Origin: Mycolicibacterium poriferae
GTDB lineage: Bacteria; Actinomycetota; Actinomycetes; Mycobacteriales; Mycobacteriaceae
Reading direction: 5' to 3'
DNA: 64,000 nt
Assembly: GCF_010728325.1 (NCBI RefSeq)
Contig: NZ_AP022570.1
Span: forward strand, 4,092,001 to 4,156,000
Position 1 is the first letter of the stretch, and every line of letters begins with the position of its first letter. Below are positions 45,956 to 53,871 of the stretch, piece after piece. The notes below the pieces were generated by a model. That model had not been told where the DNA came from. It ran no database searches and was given only the letters and a program-made list of their open reading frames with translations. Made by a program: the position numbers and the translations under genes.

Positions 45956-46696
45956 ATGGGTCAATTGAGCGGGAAGGTCGCGCTGGTCACCGGCGCGTCG
46001 GCGGGACTGGGTGCGGCGACGGCGCGGTTGTTCGCCGAGCGGGGTGCCCAGGTGTTCGGGATCGCCCGGGATACCGAGCGGATGGCCGAGGTGTTCGCCG
46101 ACGTCCCGGGCGGCACGTTCGCCTCGGTGGACATCACCTCGCCGCAGGCGTGTGCCGACGCGGTCGCCGACTGTGTTGCGCACTTCGGGCGTCTCGACGT
46201 GCTGGCCAATGTGGCGGGCTTTCACCAGATGCGACATTCGGCGACGATGACCGACGACGACTGGGAGCGTGATCTGGCGGTCAATCTCACCGGGCCGTTC
46301 TACCTGTGCCGCGCCGCCCTGCCGCATCTGCTCGACAGCGGCGGCAACATCGTCAACGTCTCGTCGATCGCCGGGGTCGAGGGTGAGGTGTATTCGGCGG
46401 GTTACTGCGCGGCCAAACACGGCCTGGTCGGGTTGACTCGCGCGCTGGCCATCGAGTTCACCAAGGACCGGTTGCGCGTCAACGCCATCTGCCCCGGCGG
46501 AATGCCGACCGCGCAGACCACGGAGTTCCAGGCGCCGGAAAACGCCGATTGGGACCTGATCATGCGCATCGCCTCGCCGCGCGGCTTCATGGACACCGCC
46601 GACGTGGCCAAGACGATCGCGTTCCTGGCCAGCGACGACGCCGCGGCGATCCACGGCGCGGTCTACCGGGTCGACAACGGCAAAGGCGCCGGCTGA
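45956..46696 (+). CDS. Short-chain dehydrogenase/reductase
   Basis: A 246-aa NAD(P)-dependent oxidoreductase with a standard TGASAGLG cofactor motif, NVAG-type loop (ANVAGFH), catalytic Ser in NVSSIAG and Tyr-x3-Lys in GYCAAKHG. ATG 45956 is chosen, because GAGAAGG stands eight bases upstream; GTG 45950 would be too close. It follows the transporter operon by 31 bases and may belong to it. A bidirectional hairpin terminator follows. The substrate is unknown. Confidence 0.92.
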   Translation: MGQLSGKVALVTGASAGLGAATARLFAERGAQVFGIARDTERMAEVFADVPGGTFASVDITSPQACADAVADCVAHFGRLDVLANVAGFHQMRHSATMTDDDWERDLAVNLTGPFYLCRAALPHLLDSGGNIVNVSSIAGVEGEVYSAGYCAAKHGLVGLTRALAIEFTKDRLRVNAICPGGMPTAQTTEFQAPENADWDLIMRIASPRGFMDTADVAKTIAFLASDDAAAIHGAVYRVDNGKGAG

Positions 46697-46726
46697 CTCA
46701 GCCCGCAGCTGGTGCTCGGCTCTCAT

Positions 46727-46791
46727 GCGTTGAGACTGCAGCCAGCGCGGGAAAGTGCGAGTGGAGCCCACGCTGGACGCAGTCTCAACGC
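46727..46791. terminator. Long hairpin between SDR and TetR, overlapping the TetR stop codon
   Basis: Outer arms of 13 bases (46727-46739 and 46779-46791) are perfectly complementary. An inner stem (CCAGCG with CGCTGG, and GGG with CCC) extends it to roughly 24 of 25 paired positions around a loop of about 16 bases. The right arm includes the TGA stop of the convergent TetR gene (46785-46787). It should stop transcription from both sides. Confidence 0.85.
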
Positions 46792-47330
46792 TGGGGGACG
46801 GTACCGAGGAAGCGCTCAATCATCGCGCGTTCGGCACCGGGATCGTCGACAGGCCAGAACAACAACGCCAACACGATCCGCACGATCCACTGGGCCGCTT
46901 CGTCGTCGCCGTCGGTGATGCCGGTGAGCTCGGCGGCCAGCGTCGGCGGGATCGGCGAACGGCTCACCCACTGCAGCTCGGACGCTCCGCGCATCGAATG
47001 CAGCAGAGCCCGCCCCAGCGGATCGGCGCGGATGTGTCCGAGTGCGGCGACGACGGCGGTGACGGTGCGCTCGCTGCCCTCGAGTCCGCGCACCGCGGCG
47101 CGCACCGCCTCGACGATGCGTTCGGCCTCGCGCGTGAGCACCGCGTCGCGGATCTGCGCCTTGCCGCCGACGTGGCGGTAGAGCGTGGCACGCGAACAGT
47201 GCACCGTCGCCTGCAACTCGGCCATGTCGAAGTTCTCGAGGCCGTCGCGGGCGATCAGCGCGGTGGCCGCCGCATAGATGCGCTCCGCGGCTGCACCGTG
47301 GCGGTCCCCCACCAGCCAATCGTTTGCCAT
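46785..47330 (-). CDS. TetR-family transcriptional regulator
   Basis: A 181-aa regulator with its HTH at about residues 14-58 (AAAERIYAAATALIARDGLENFDMAELQATVHCSRATLYRHVGGK). ATG 47330 has GAGGTGGG immediately upstream; additional open codons upstream are not supported. It is divergent from the P450 gene with 185 bases between starts, holding a GCATG-N8-CATGC dyad, so P450 control and autoregulation are likely. The ligand is unknown. Confidence 0.88.
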   Translation of the reverse strand: MANDWLVGDRHGAAAERIYAAATALIARDGLENFDMAELQATVHCSRATLYRHVGGKAQIRDAVLTREAERIVEAVRAAVRGLEGSERTVTAVVAALGHIRADPLGRALLHSMRGASELQWVSRSPIPPTLAAELTGITDGDDEAAQWIVRIVLALLFWPVDDPGAERAMIERFLGTVPQR

Positions 47331-47368
47331 CGCCCACCTCGTCGAGAACGGTCCGGTCAAGAATCTCA

Positions 47369-47386
47369 GCATGAGACATAACATGC
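47369..47386. promoter_or_regulatory. Inverted repeat GCATG-N8-CATGC upstream of TetR
   Basis: Perfect five-base arms with an eight-base spacer lie 39 bases upstream of the TetR start and 130 bases upstream of the P450 start, in an AT-richer stretch. The overall 18-base size fits a TetR-family operator. No binding evidence is available from sequence alone. Confidence 0.4.
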
Positions 47387-47515
47387 AATCAGTCTTACTG
47401 TCGGGGCTGCTCCGGCGGCTGGGCTGAGACGGCAGTACATCGACGCAGGAACGAGCGGTTTTCGAGTTCGTCCGGGCCGTTGACGCGCGGCGCCGCGACG
47501 CCGGAGCCTGGACGC

Positions 47516-48736
47516 GTGACCGTGCACGACACCGACCTCGGCCTGGCGTTGTTCGCCGACGAGCACATCCAGGACCCCTATCCGCTGTATGCCCGGATGC
47601 TGGCCACCGCGCCTGTCCACCGGGTCGGCGACTCCGGCTTCTACGCGGTCTGTGGTTGGGACGCGGTCGCCGACGCGGTGGCCCGCCCGCAGGATTTCTC
47701 GTCCAATCTGACCGGGACCATGGTGTATCAGTCCGACGGCACCGTCGGCACGTTCCCGATGGACGACCTCGGCGGTCCCTCCCAGGTACTGGCCATCGCC
47801 GACGACCCCGACCATGCGCTGCATCGCAGGAAGCTGGTTCCGCAGTTGGCGGCCAAGCGGATCCACACCCTCGAGGCCTTCGTGACCGCCGCGACCGAGC
47901 GGCTGTGGGATGACCAGGTGCGCGACGGTCACATCGAATGGATGTCGGCGATCGCCAACCGGCTACCCATGCTGGTGGTGTGCCGCCTGCTCGGGGTGCC
48001 CGACGAGGACGCCGAGCAATTGGCCGGATGGGGTTACGCCAGTACCCAACTCCTCGAGGGGCTGGTCAGCCAGGAGCAGCTCGCCGGGGCGGGCACGGCG
48101 GCGATGCAGTTGGCGCAGTACGTGGCCGAGAAGTTCGACCAGCAGGCGGCAGATCCGCAGGACACCCTGATGGGCGCGCTGGCACGCGACTGCGCCGCCG
48201 GCGAACTGGACGTGATGACAGCGCAGATGATGATGATCACGCTGTTCGGAGCGGGCGGGGAATCGACCGCATCGCTGATCGGCTCGGCCACCGCGCTCCT
48301 CGCCACCCGACCCGAGCTGCAGCACCGGCTTCGCAACGACCGCAGCCTCGTCCCGGTGTTCCTCGAGGAGACACTGCGATTCGAGCCGCCGTTTCGGGGC
48401 CATTACCGTCATGTGCTGCGTGACTGCACGTTGGCCGGCCACGAGTTGCCGGCGGGGGCGAGGTTGATTCTGTTGTGGGGTGCGGCCAATCGCGACCCGG
48501 CCCACATCGATGCGCCCGGGGAGTTTCGCCTCGACCGTCCGAACGCCAAGAGCCACCTCGCATTCGGCAAGGGCGTGCACTTCTGCGTCGGGGCGGCACT
48601 GGCCCGCACGGAAGCCAGGATCGTGCTCGAACACCTGTTGACGAACACGCGGTGGGTCGAGGCCGAGGCCACCGGGCGGTGGCTGCCCAGCCTGCTGGTG
48701 CGTCGGTTGGAGAGACTTGCTCTGCGCGTCGACTGA
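47516..48736 (+). CDS. Cytochrome P450
   Basis: A 406-aa haem monooxygenase. The I-helix motif is FGAGGESTAS, the K-helix ExxR is EETLR, and the haem-binding loop FGKGVHFCVGAALAR places the thiolate ligand at Cys357. Length and layout fit bacterial class I P450s needing a separate ferredoxin and reductase, neither of which is adjacent. GTG 47516 is preferred to the TTG 12 codons upstream. The substrate cannot be inferred from sequence, though nearby Rieske and DapB-like genes suggest a catabolic setting. Confidence 0.93.
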   Translation: MTVHDTDLGLALFADEHIQDPYPLYARMLATAPVHRVGDSGFYAVCGWDAVADAVARPQDFSSNLTGTMVYQSDGTVGTFPMDDLGGPSQVLAIADDPDHALHRRKLVPQLAAKRIHTLEAFVTAATERLWDDQVRDGHIEWMSAIANRLPMLVVCRLLGVPDEDAEQLAGWGYASTQLLEGLVSQEQLAGAGTAAMQLAQYVAEKFDQQAADPQDTLMGALARDCAAGELDVMTAQMMMITLFGAGGESTASLIGSATALLATRPELQHRLRNDRSLVPVFLEETLRFEPPFRGHYRHVLRDCTLAGHELPAGARLILLWGAANRDPAHIDAPGEFRLDRPNAKSHLAFGKGVHFCVGAALARTEARIVLEHLLTNTRWVEAEATGRWLPSLLVRRLERLALRVD

Positions 48737-48875
48737 CCCGCTGCATTCACGTTCTTCCGCGTCCTCGAAGCGAGCTCGACATGGTGGCTGTGAAAGTCAG
48801 CTGATGCCGACGTGATCACCGCCCTGGTGTCGATTTCGGCTCGAGCACCCTGGGGACAGAAGTTCGCCGGCCCTG

Positions 48876-49982
48876 TCAGAGCTTGAAGCGCCCGGCGAAT
48901 CCCCGTAGCGGCAGGTCGGCGCTGGTGATGATGCCCGGCGGGGCGGCCACCACCGACTTGATCGCGTTCAGCGCGGGCATCCCGGTGACCGTCATGCCGA
49001 TCGACGCGAAGCTCGCCGGATCGGACAGGTCGACTCCGGGCTTGGGGAAGATCATGTGCTTGTTGTAGATGTTCGGATCACCCTTGATCTGAGTGATGTA
49101 GCAGCCCTTGATGTCCCAGCTCGGGTCGGTGTGGGGCGTCATCTGCCACTCCAGGTGGGTCTCCACCCGCGGAACCCCGTCGACCATGCCCTGGTAGCGG
49201 ATGTAGTTGCCGCCCAGCGATCCCTTCGGCAGCCGGTACCAGCCCAGGTCGACGTCCTTGGTGCAGGCGCCCAATTCGTAGCTGAACTTCACCTCGTCGA
49301 GCGTGAGGCCGAAACAGTCGGCCATCATCAGCACGCTGTCGGCGAACACCCGGGTGTACTTCTCGAGCTTGCCCGGGATCTCCGGATCGTCCACGGGCTG
49401 GCCGTATCCGACCTCGATCCAGGTGTCCTTGGAGTGATGGCACGACACGTCGACCGATTCGATGGTCGTGACGTTCTCGATGTCCGCCACGTCGGCCGAG
49501 CACACCACGCCGAGAATCTGGTTCACCCCCGGGTTCATCCCGGTCCCGTAGAAGGTGGCGCCGCCCTTCTCGCAGGCCTCCTGCAGCAGTTGGGTGACGG
49601 GCTTGCCCGACGGGTGCGGATGGTTGGTGTCACGGTGCCAACCGGTGATCCAGTCGGCGGTGGTGACGATGTCGATGCCGGCTTCGAGGATCCGCACGTA
49701 CAGATCCTCGTCGGGGAACACCCCGTGAAAGGTGAGGACGTCGGGTTTGGCTGCGATGATCTCGTCGATCGTGCCGGTGGCGGTGACGCCGTTGGGTGCG
49801 ATGCCGGCGAGTTCGCCGGCATCGCGGCCGACCTTTTCCGGCGAATAGCAGTGCACGCCGACGAGTTCGAGGTCGGGTTGGGTGGCGATGCGCTTGATCA
49901 TCTCGGAGCCGACGTTGCCTGTGGCCACCTGGAACACCCTGATCGTGCCGGTCGTCGTGCTCGTGCCCGTCATCTCGGTCAT
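48876..49982 (-). CDS. DapB-like NAD(P)-dependent dehydrogenase (second paralogue)
   Basis: A 368-aa protein of the same family as the one at 38015-39103: Rossmann motif VFQVATGNVGSEMIKRIATQPDLELVGVHCYSPEKVGRD, then TGMNPGVNQILGVVCSADV and a late GYGQPVDDPEIPGK. ATG 49982 follows AAAGGG. Its start lies 19 bases after the stop of the Rieske oxygenase gene, so the two are an operon. A role in reducing or oxidising an intermediate of the oxygenase pathway is inference. The 139-base gap beyond its stop to the P450 gene holds nothing recognisable. Confidence 0.82.
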   Translation of the reverse strand: MTEMTGTSTTTGTIRVFQVATGNVGSEMIKRIATQPDLELVGVHCYSPEKVGRDAGELAGIAPNGVTATGTIDEIIAAKPDVLTFHGVFPDEDLYVRILEAGIDIVTTADWITGWHRDTNHPHPSGKPVTQLLQEACEKGGATFYGTGMNPGVNQILGVVCSADVADIENVTTIESVDVSCHHSKDTWIEVGYGQPVDDPEIPGKLEKYTRVFADSVLMMADCFGLTLDEVKFSYELGACTKDVDLGWYRLPKGSLGGNYIRYQGMVDGVPRVETHLEWQMTPHTDPSWDIKGCYITQIKGDPNIYNKHMIFPKPGVDLSDPASFASIGMTVTGMPALNAIKSVVAAPPGIITSADLPLRGFAGRFKL

Positions 49983-50001
49983 CAAAACCCTTTCCGTGCG
50001 G

Positions 50002-51030
50002 TCATTGCGATCTGGCGGCCAGCTCGGCGGCGCTTCCGCCCTTGCCGTCGGGGTAGAACTTCATCGCCCACTGGCGAATGGCGGTGAAGCCCTTCTGTTC
50101 TGAGCTCGCCAGGGCCGGCGGGTCGGAATAGCGCTGGTGCGCCCAGATGTGGATGTCCTGCGCGAACTGGCGAATCACCTCGTCGCCGAATTCCCGGGCC
50201 TTGACCTCGGCCCGCACCGGGTCGCGACCCGACTGCTCGGCGGGCCGACCGATGTAGACCATGAAGCGCACGTCGGAGGTCGACTCGTCGACCGGGGTGA
50301 TCGCCGAGATGGTGCGGTTGTCCACCATCCCCCAGCTCTTGGTTGCCGCGATGCCCAGGCCGCCGTTGATCGCTTCGACGCCGCTGTTGACGTCTTCGAT
50401 CCTCTGACCGTCGTCGCCTTCGAAGGTGATGGTGAAGTCGACATAGGACACCGGTTCGTCGAAGTCGTGGCGGGTGAACACCGGCACGATCGGGGTGTTG
50501 TGTACGTATTTGAAGTGGGCGAAGTCGACCCCGTTCTCCAGCACGTACTGCGGATGCATCTCCAAGCCCTGCCGGAACAGGCGCTGCTGCGGGTAATAGT
50601 CCGCCGCGGAGGTGCCGTCACCGAAGCTGGCGAACACATCGGGGGCGTCGAAGAACGGGTCTCGGTTCTCGATGTCGTGCCAGAGGTAGACGGACTCGTT
50701 GCGCTCGACCACCGGGTAGGTGGTGATGCGCCGGCCCCGGTTGGGGCGGTCCTCGTAGGGGATGCACACGTTACGGCCCTGCTGGTTCCACTGCCAGCCG
50801 TGGAACGGGCATTGCAGCACTTCGCCTTTGACCGTGCCGCCGTAGCCGAGGTGCGCTCCCAGATGCTCGCAGTAGGCGTTCATGACCGTCAGCTGCCCGG
50901 ATTCGGCACGCCAGGCGACCATCTCCTGGTCGAAGTACTTCATTGTGTGGACGTCACCGACGCCGATCTCGTCCGACCAGGCGACCTGAAACCATCCGGT
51001 CGGCTTCATCGACAGGGGCGGTTTCGCCAT
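50002..51030 (-). CDS. Rieske non-haem iron oxygenase, KshA-like
   Basis: A 342-aa oxygenase alpha subunit. The Rieske cluster is Cys54-x-His56 and Cys74-x2-His77 (YCEHLGAHLGYGG, CPFHGW). The mononuclear iron site is DFAHFKYVH in VLENGVDFAHFKYVHNTP. The YCEHLGAHLGYGG stretch and overall length closely resemble 3-ketosteroid 9-alpha-hydroxylase oxygenases, so a steroid-like or polycyclic substrate is likely; this is inference. No ferredoxin-reductase partner is adjacent. ATG 51030 has AAGGGA six bases upstream. It is divergent from a TetR gene that probably controls it. Confidence 0.93.
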   Translation of the reverse strand: MAKPPLSMKPTGWFQVAWSDEIGVGDVHTMKYFDQEMVAWRAESGQLTVMNAYCEHLGAHLGYGGTVKGEVLQCPFHGWQWNQQGRNVCIPYEDRPNRGRRITTYPVVERNESVYLWHDIENRDPFFDAPDVFASFGDGTSAADYYPQQRLFRQGLEMHPQYVLENGVDFAHFKYVHNTPIVPVFTRHDFDEPVSYVDFTITFEGDDGQRIEDVNSGVEAINGGLGIAATKSWGMVDNRTISAITPVDESTSDVRFMVYIGRPAEQSGRDPVRAEVKAREFGDEVIRQFAQDIHIWAHQRYSDPPALASSEQKGFTAIRQWAMKFYPDGKGGSAAELAARSQ

Positions 51031-51131
51031 CAACTATCCCTTCGGATCGACGTCGGGAGAATGATAGAGCAGTCAATGACAAAACCATAGTGGGTTCTAC
51101 GAAACGGTGTCGGAGCGGTTATCCTGCCAGC

Positions 51132-51755
51132 ATGAGCCAGGTGGCGGCGTCGGTGCGGCGACCCAATCGACGAGGGCTGGCGACCCGCGAGAACATGCTC
51201 GAGGCGGCGCTGCGGGCGCTGGCATCCGGCGACCCCGCGTCGGTGTCGGCCAACCGCATCGCCAAGGACATCGGCGCCACCTGGGGCGCGGTGCAGTACC
51301 AGTTCGGCGACACCGACGGGTTCTGGGCCGCGGTGCTGCACCGCACCGCCGAACGCCGCGCGGACGTGTTCACCACGGTCGACCAGGCGGCGCCGTTGCG
51401 CGACCGGGTCGCCGGCATCATCGACACCTTGTACGACGGCCTGGCCGAACCGGATTCGCGTGCGATCGAGAATCTGCGTGCGGCGCTGCCCCGCGATCAT
51501 GCCGAGCTCGAGCGGCTGTACCCGCGCACCGCGGCCGAACTGTTCTCGTGGGGCCAGTCCTGGTTGCAGATCTGCGTCGACGCGTTCGCGGGTCTGGACG
51601 TCGACCCGGACCGGGTGCGCGAGGTCGCGACGCTCATTCCCGGCGCGATGCGCGGCCTGGTGTCCGAGCGTCAGCTCGGTTCCTACGCCGACCTCGACGT
51701 CGCCCGGCGCGGCCTCACCAAGGCGCTGGTGGCCTACCTTCAGCCCACGCCATAG
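51132..51755 (+). CDS. TetR-family transcriptional regulator
   Basis: A 207-aa regulator. The HTH lies at about residues 18-62 (TRENMLEAALRALASGDPASVSANRIAKDIGATWGAVQYQFGD). ATG 51132 is chosen, since the longer frame would run back into the divergent Rieske gene. The 101-base divergent gap to the Rieske oxygenase is AT-richer and must hold both promoters; I found no convincing long dyad. It converges on azlD with three bases between stops. Confidence 0.88.
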   Translation: MSQVAASVRRPNRRGLATRENMLEAALRALASGDPASVSANRIAKDIGATWGAVQYQFGDTDGFWAAVLHRTAERRADVFTTVDQAAPLRDRVAGIIDTLYDGLAEPDSRAIENLRAALPRDHAELERLYPRTAAELFSWGQSWLQICVDAFAGLDVDPDRVREVATLIPGAMRGLVSERQLGSYADLDVARRGLTKALVAYLQPTP

Positions 51756-51758
51756 CTC

Positions 51759-52085
51759 TCATGCCCACAGCGACATCAACGTCACATAGCAACAGGTGCC
51801 GATGAGGATGCTGAGCAGGGCCCGGCCGCGCCACAGGTGCAGCCCGGCGGTGACCGCGACCGCGACGGCCAGCCAGATCAGCTGGCGCACCGTGTCGCCC
51901 GCCACGGTGCGCAGCGTGTAGATCGCCAGCATGACCATGACGCCGACGGGCATGTGGACGCTGAGGTAGCGAACCACCCGGCTGTTGCGCAGCGGCGCCA
52001 ACGCGGCGAAGGGCAGCGCCCGAAGTGCCCAGGTGACCGCGGCACTGACCAGCACCAGTACCGCGATGTATCGGTTGTCAGGCAC
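51759..52085 (-). CDS. AzlD-like branched-chain amino acid exporter subunit
   Basis: A 108-aa membrane protein with about four TM helices and the conserved TWALRALPFAALAPLRNSRVVRYLSVHMPVGVMVML core of AzlD. Together with AzlC it forms a branched-chain amino acid or azaleucine exporter. GTG 52085 overlaps the end of azlC by eight bases, so translation is coupled; the extra frame upstream is not conserved. Confidence 0.88.
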   Translation of the reverse strand: MPDNRYIAVLVLVSAAVTWALRALPFAALAPLRNSRVVRYLSVHMPVGVMVMLAIYTLRTVAGDTVRQLIWLAVAVAVTAGLHLWRGRALLSILIGTCCYVTLMSLWA

Positions 52086-52779
52086 GTCGGCCACCCCGGG
52101 TGAACCGCATCCGCACCAGCGACGCCGCCGTGAACGCCGCAAACGCGCACACCAGCAGCTGACCGGGCACCAGCAGCCACGCCACGACCGCCGACAGTGC
52201 CGCGACCACCGCCGTGACCGGGTCCGGCCGCTGACGGTAGGCGTCGATGCCGAGCACGATGAAAAGTGCGGTCAGCGCGAACTCCAACCCCACCAGCCGT
52301 TCGATAGGGACGGCTTCGCCGACCAGACCGCCCAGCGCGGCGCCGGTCACCCACAGCAGGTGCAGGCTCACCTGCATCAGCAGCAGCGGCCGAGTCGTCC
52401 ACGTCCGGGCTTCCGGGCTGACCGCCACGGCGAACGCTTCGTCGGACAGTGTGTAGGTGCTGTACGCCCTGGCCGCCCGGCCGCGGACGCGGTGCAGCGG
52501 GAACGACAGCGCGTAGAACACGTGGCGGGAGTTGACGATCAGCGTCGTGAGCGCGACCGTGGCCAGGGGCGCCGCGGTAGCCGCCAGATGCACCATCAGG
52601 AACTCCAGCGACCCCGCGTAGACGACTGCGGCGAACACCGGCGCCCACCACCATGCCAGGCCGGCATGGACCACCAGGAAACCCAGCGCCATCCCGAGGG
52701 GAATGAAGGCCAACCCGACAGGCGCCGTGAGGGCGAGCACCTCCCGGGTCGAATGCCGTCGCGCAGGGTCGGTCGGCAC
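52078..52779 (-). CDS. AzlC-like branched-chain amino acid exporter subunit
   Basis: A 233-aa membrane protein with about five to seven TM helices. The diagnostic segments are LAFIPLGMALGFLVVHAG, YAGSLEFLMVHL and TTLIVNSRHVFYALSF, followed by TYTLSDEAFAVAV. GTG 52779 is chosen for the GAGGAG nine bases upstream; the long open frame before it is antisense to the hydrolase gene. It pairs with azlD downstream. Confidence 0.92.
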   Translation of the reverse strand: MPTDPARRHSTREVLALTAPVGLAFIPLGMALGFLVVHAGLAWWWAPVFAAVVYAGSLEFLMVHLAATAAPLATVALTTLIVNSRHVFYALSFPLHRVRGRAARAYSTYTLSDEAFAVAVSPEARTWTTRPLLLMQVSLHLLWVTGAALGGLVGEAVPIERLVGLEFALTALFIVLGIDAYRQRPDPVTAVVAALSAVVAWLLVPGQLLVCAFAAFTAASLVRMRFTRGGRRA

Positions 52780-52872
52780 GGGCACCACCTCCTCGGGGTC
52801 AATGGGCGAGATCGCCGGTGCGGCGACATCGAAGACGCTAGCTTGACCGCAACGCAACGATTGAGGTGACTG

Positions 52873-53871
52873 GTGGGCATCTTCGAGGAATGGGTCAGCG
52901 GGGCAACCTCGTTCACGTGGCGGTCGACCACGCCCGCCAACGACGGTGCCGAGGTGGAGGTGTTCACCCGGCGCTGCGGCACCCCGGGCGCGCCGGCGCT
53001 GGTCTGCGTGCACGGGTTCCCGACGTCGAGCATCGACTACTACGCGCTGACCCGTGAACTCGGCGGAGAGTTCGAGTTCTTCGTGGTCGACTTCCCCGGT
53101 TACGGCCTGTCGGCGAAGCCGCGGGCGCCGTATGTTTACTCGCTCTATGACGACGCCCGGCTGCTGGTGCATGCCATCACCGAGCGTTGGGGACTGACCG
53201 ACTACCGGATGATCACCCACGACCGGGGCAGCAGCGTCGGCATGATCGCGCTGGGCATGCTGGCCGATCGGCCCGACGGACCGCTGCCCGCCGATGTGTT
53301 CATGACCAACGCGAACATCTTCCTGCCGCTGGCCAACCTGACGGCCTTCCAGGTCGCACTGCTCGACGACGAGACCGGCCGCGCCACCGCCGCTGCCACC
53401 ACCCCGGAGTTGCTGGCGGCGGGGCTGGGTGCCACCACCTTCATGCCGCGCCGCGACCTCGACGATCCCGAGATCGCTGCCTTGGCGTTGTGTTTCGCCC
53501 ATGACGACGGACCCGCGGTGCTGCCCGACACCATTCGCTACCTGCACGAGCGCGCCGCTGACGAGACCAGGTGGCTGCAGCGCCTGTCAGGCATCGACGT
53601 CGACCTCACCTTGATCTGGGGGCTGCACGACGGTGTCGCGCCGCTGCGGGTGGCCAACCACGTCTGGCAGGCCTACCTGAGGCCCAAGCCGGGGCGCAAC
53701 CGCTACTGGGTGGTGCCCGGCGCCGACCACTATGTGCAGTGCGACGCGCCCGGCGAGGTGGCCGAGATCATCCGCCTCACCGCCGGTGGGACGGAGCTCG
53801 ATCTGCAGACCCTCGGTGCGCGACCCGACGGTGCGGTGCTGGTGGACCGATCAGGCGACGAGCAACGCTGA
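52873..53871 (+). CDS. Alpha/beta hydrolase, epoxide hydrolase/haloalkane dehalogenase-like
   Basis: A 332-aa alpha/beta hydrolase. The oxyanion motif is HGFPTSS and the nucleophile is Asp117 in THDRGSSVG, the HDxG elbow used by epoxide hydrolases and haloalkane dehalogenases rather than the GxSxG of esterases. The catalytic His is His286 in GADHYVQCDAPGEV. GTG 52873 is used, with TGAGGTGA upstream. It overlaps the convergent M4 peptidase gene by 21 bases. The substrate is unassigned. Confidence 0.9.
   Translation: MGIFEEWVSGATSFTWRSTTPANDGAEVEVFTRRCGTPGAPALVCVHGFPTSSIDYYALTRELGGEFEFFVVDFPGYGLSAKPRAPYVYSLYDDARLLVHAITERWGLTDYRMITHDRGSSVGMIALGMLADRPDGPLPADVFMTNANIFLPLANLTAFQVALLDDETGRATAAATTPELLAAGLGATTFMPRRDLDDPEIAALALCFAHDDGPAVLPDTIRYLHERAADETRWLQRLSGIDVDLTLIWGLHDGVAPLRVANHVWQAYLRPKPGRNRYWVVPGADHYVQCDAPGEVAEIIRLTAGGTELDLQTLGARPDGAVLVDRSGDEQR

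Noticed and set aside
43993..45957. 654-codon open frame on the minus strand
   Set aside because: It lies antisense to the fused ABC ATPase and permease genes, has an Arg/Gln/His-rich composition with no motif, and arises from high GC at third positions of the real genes.
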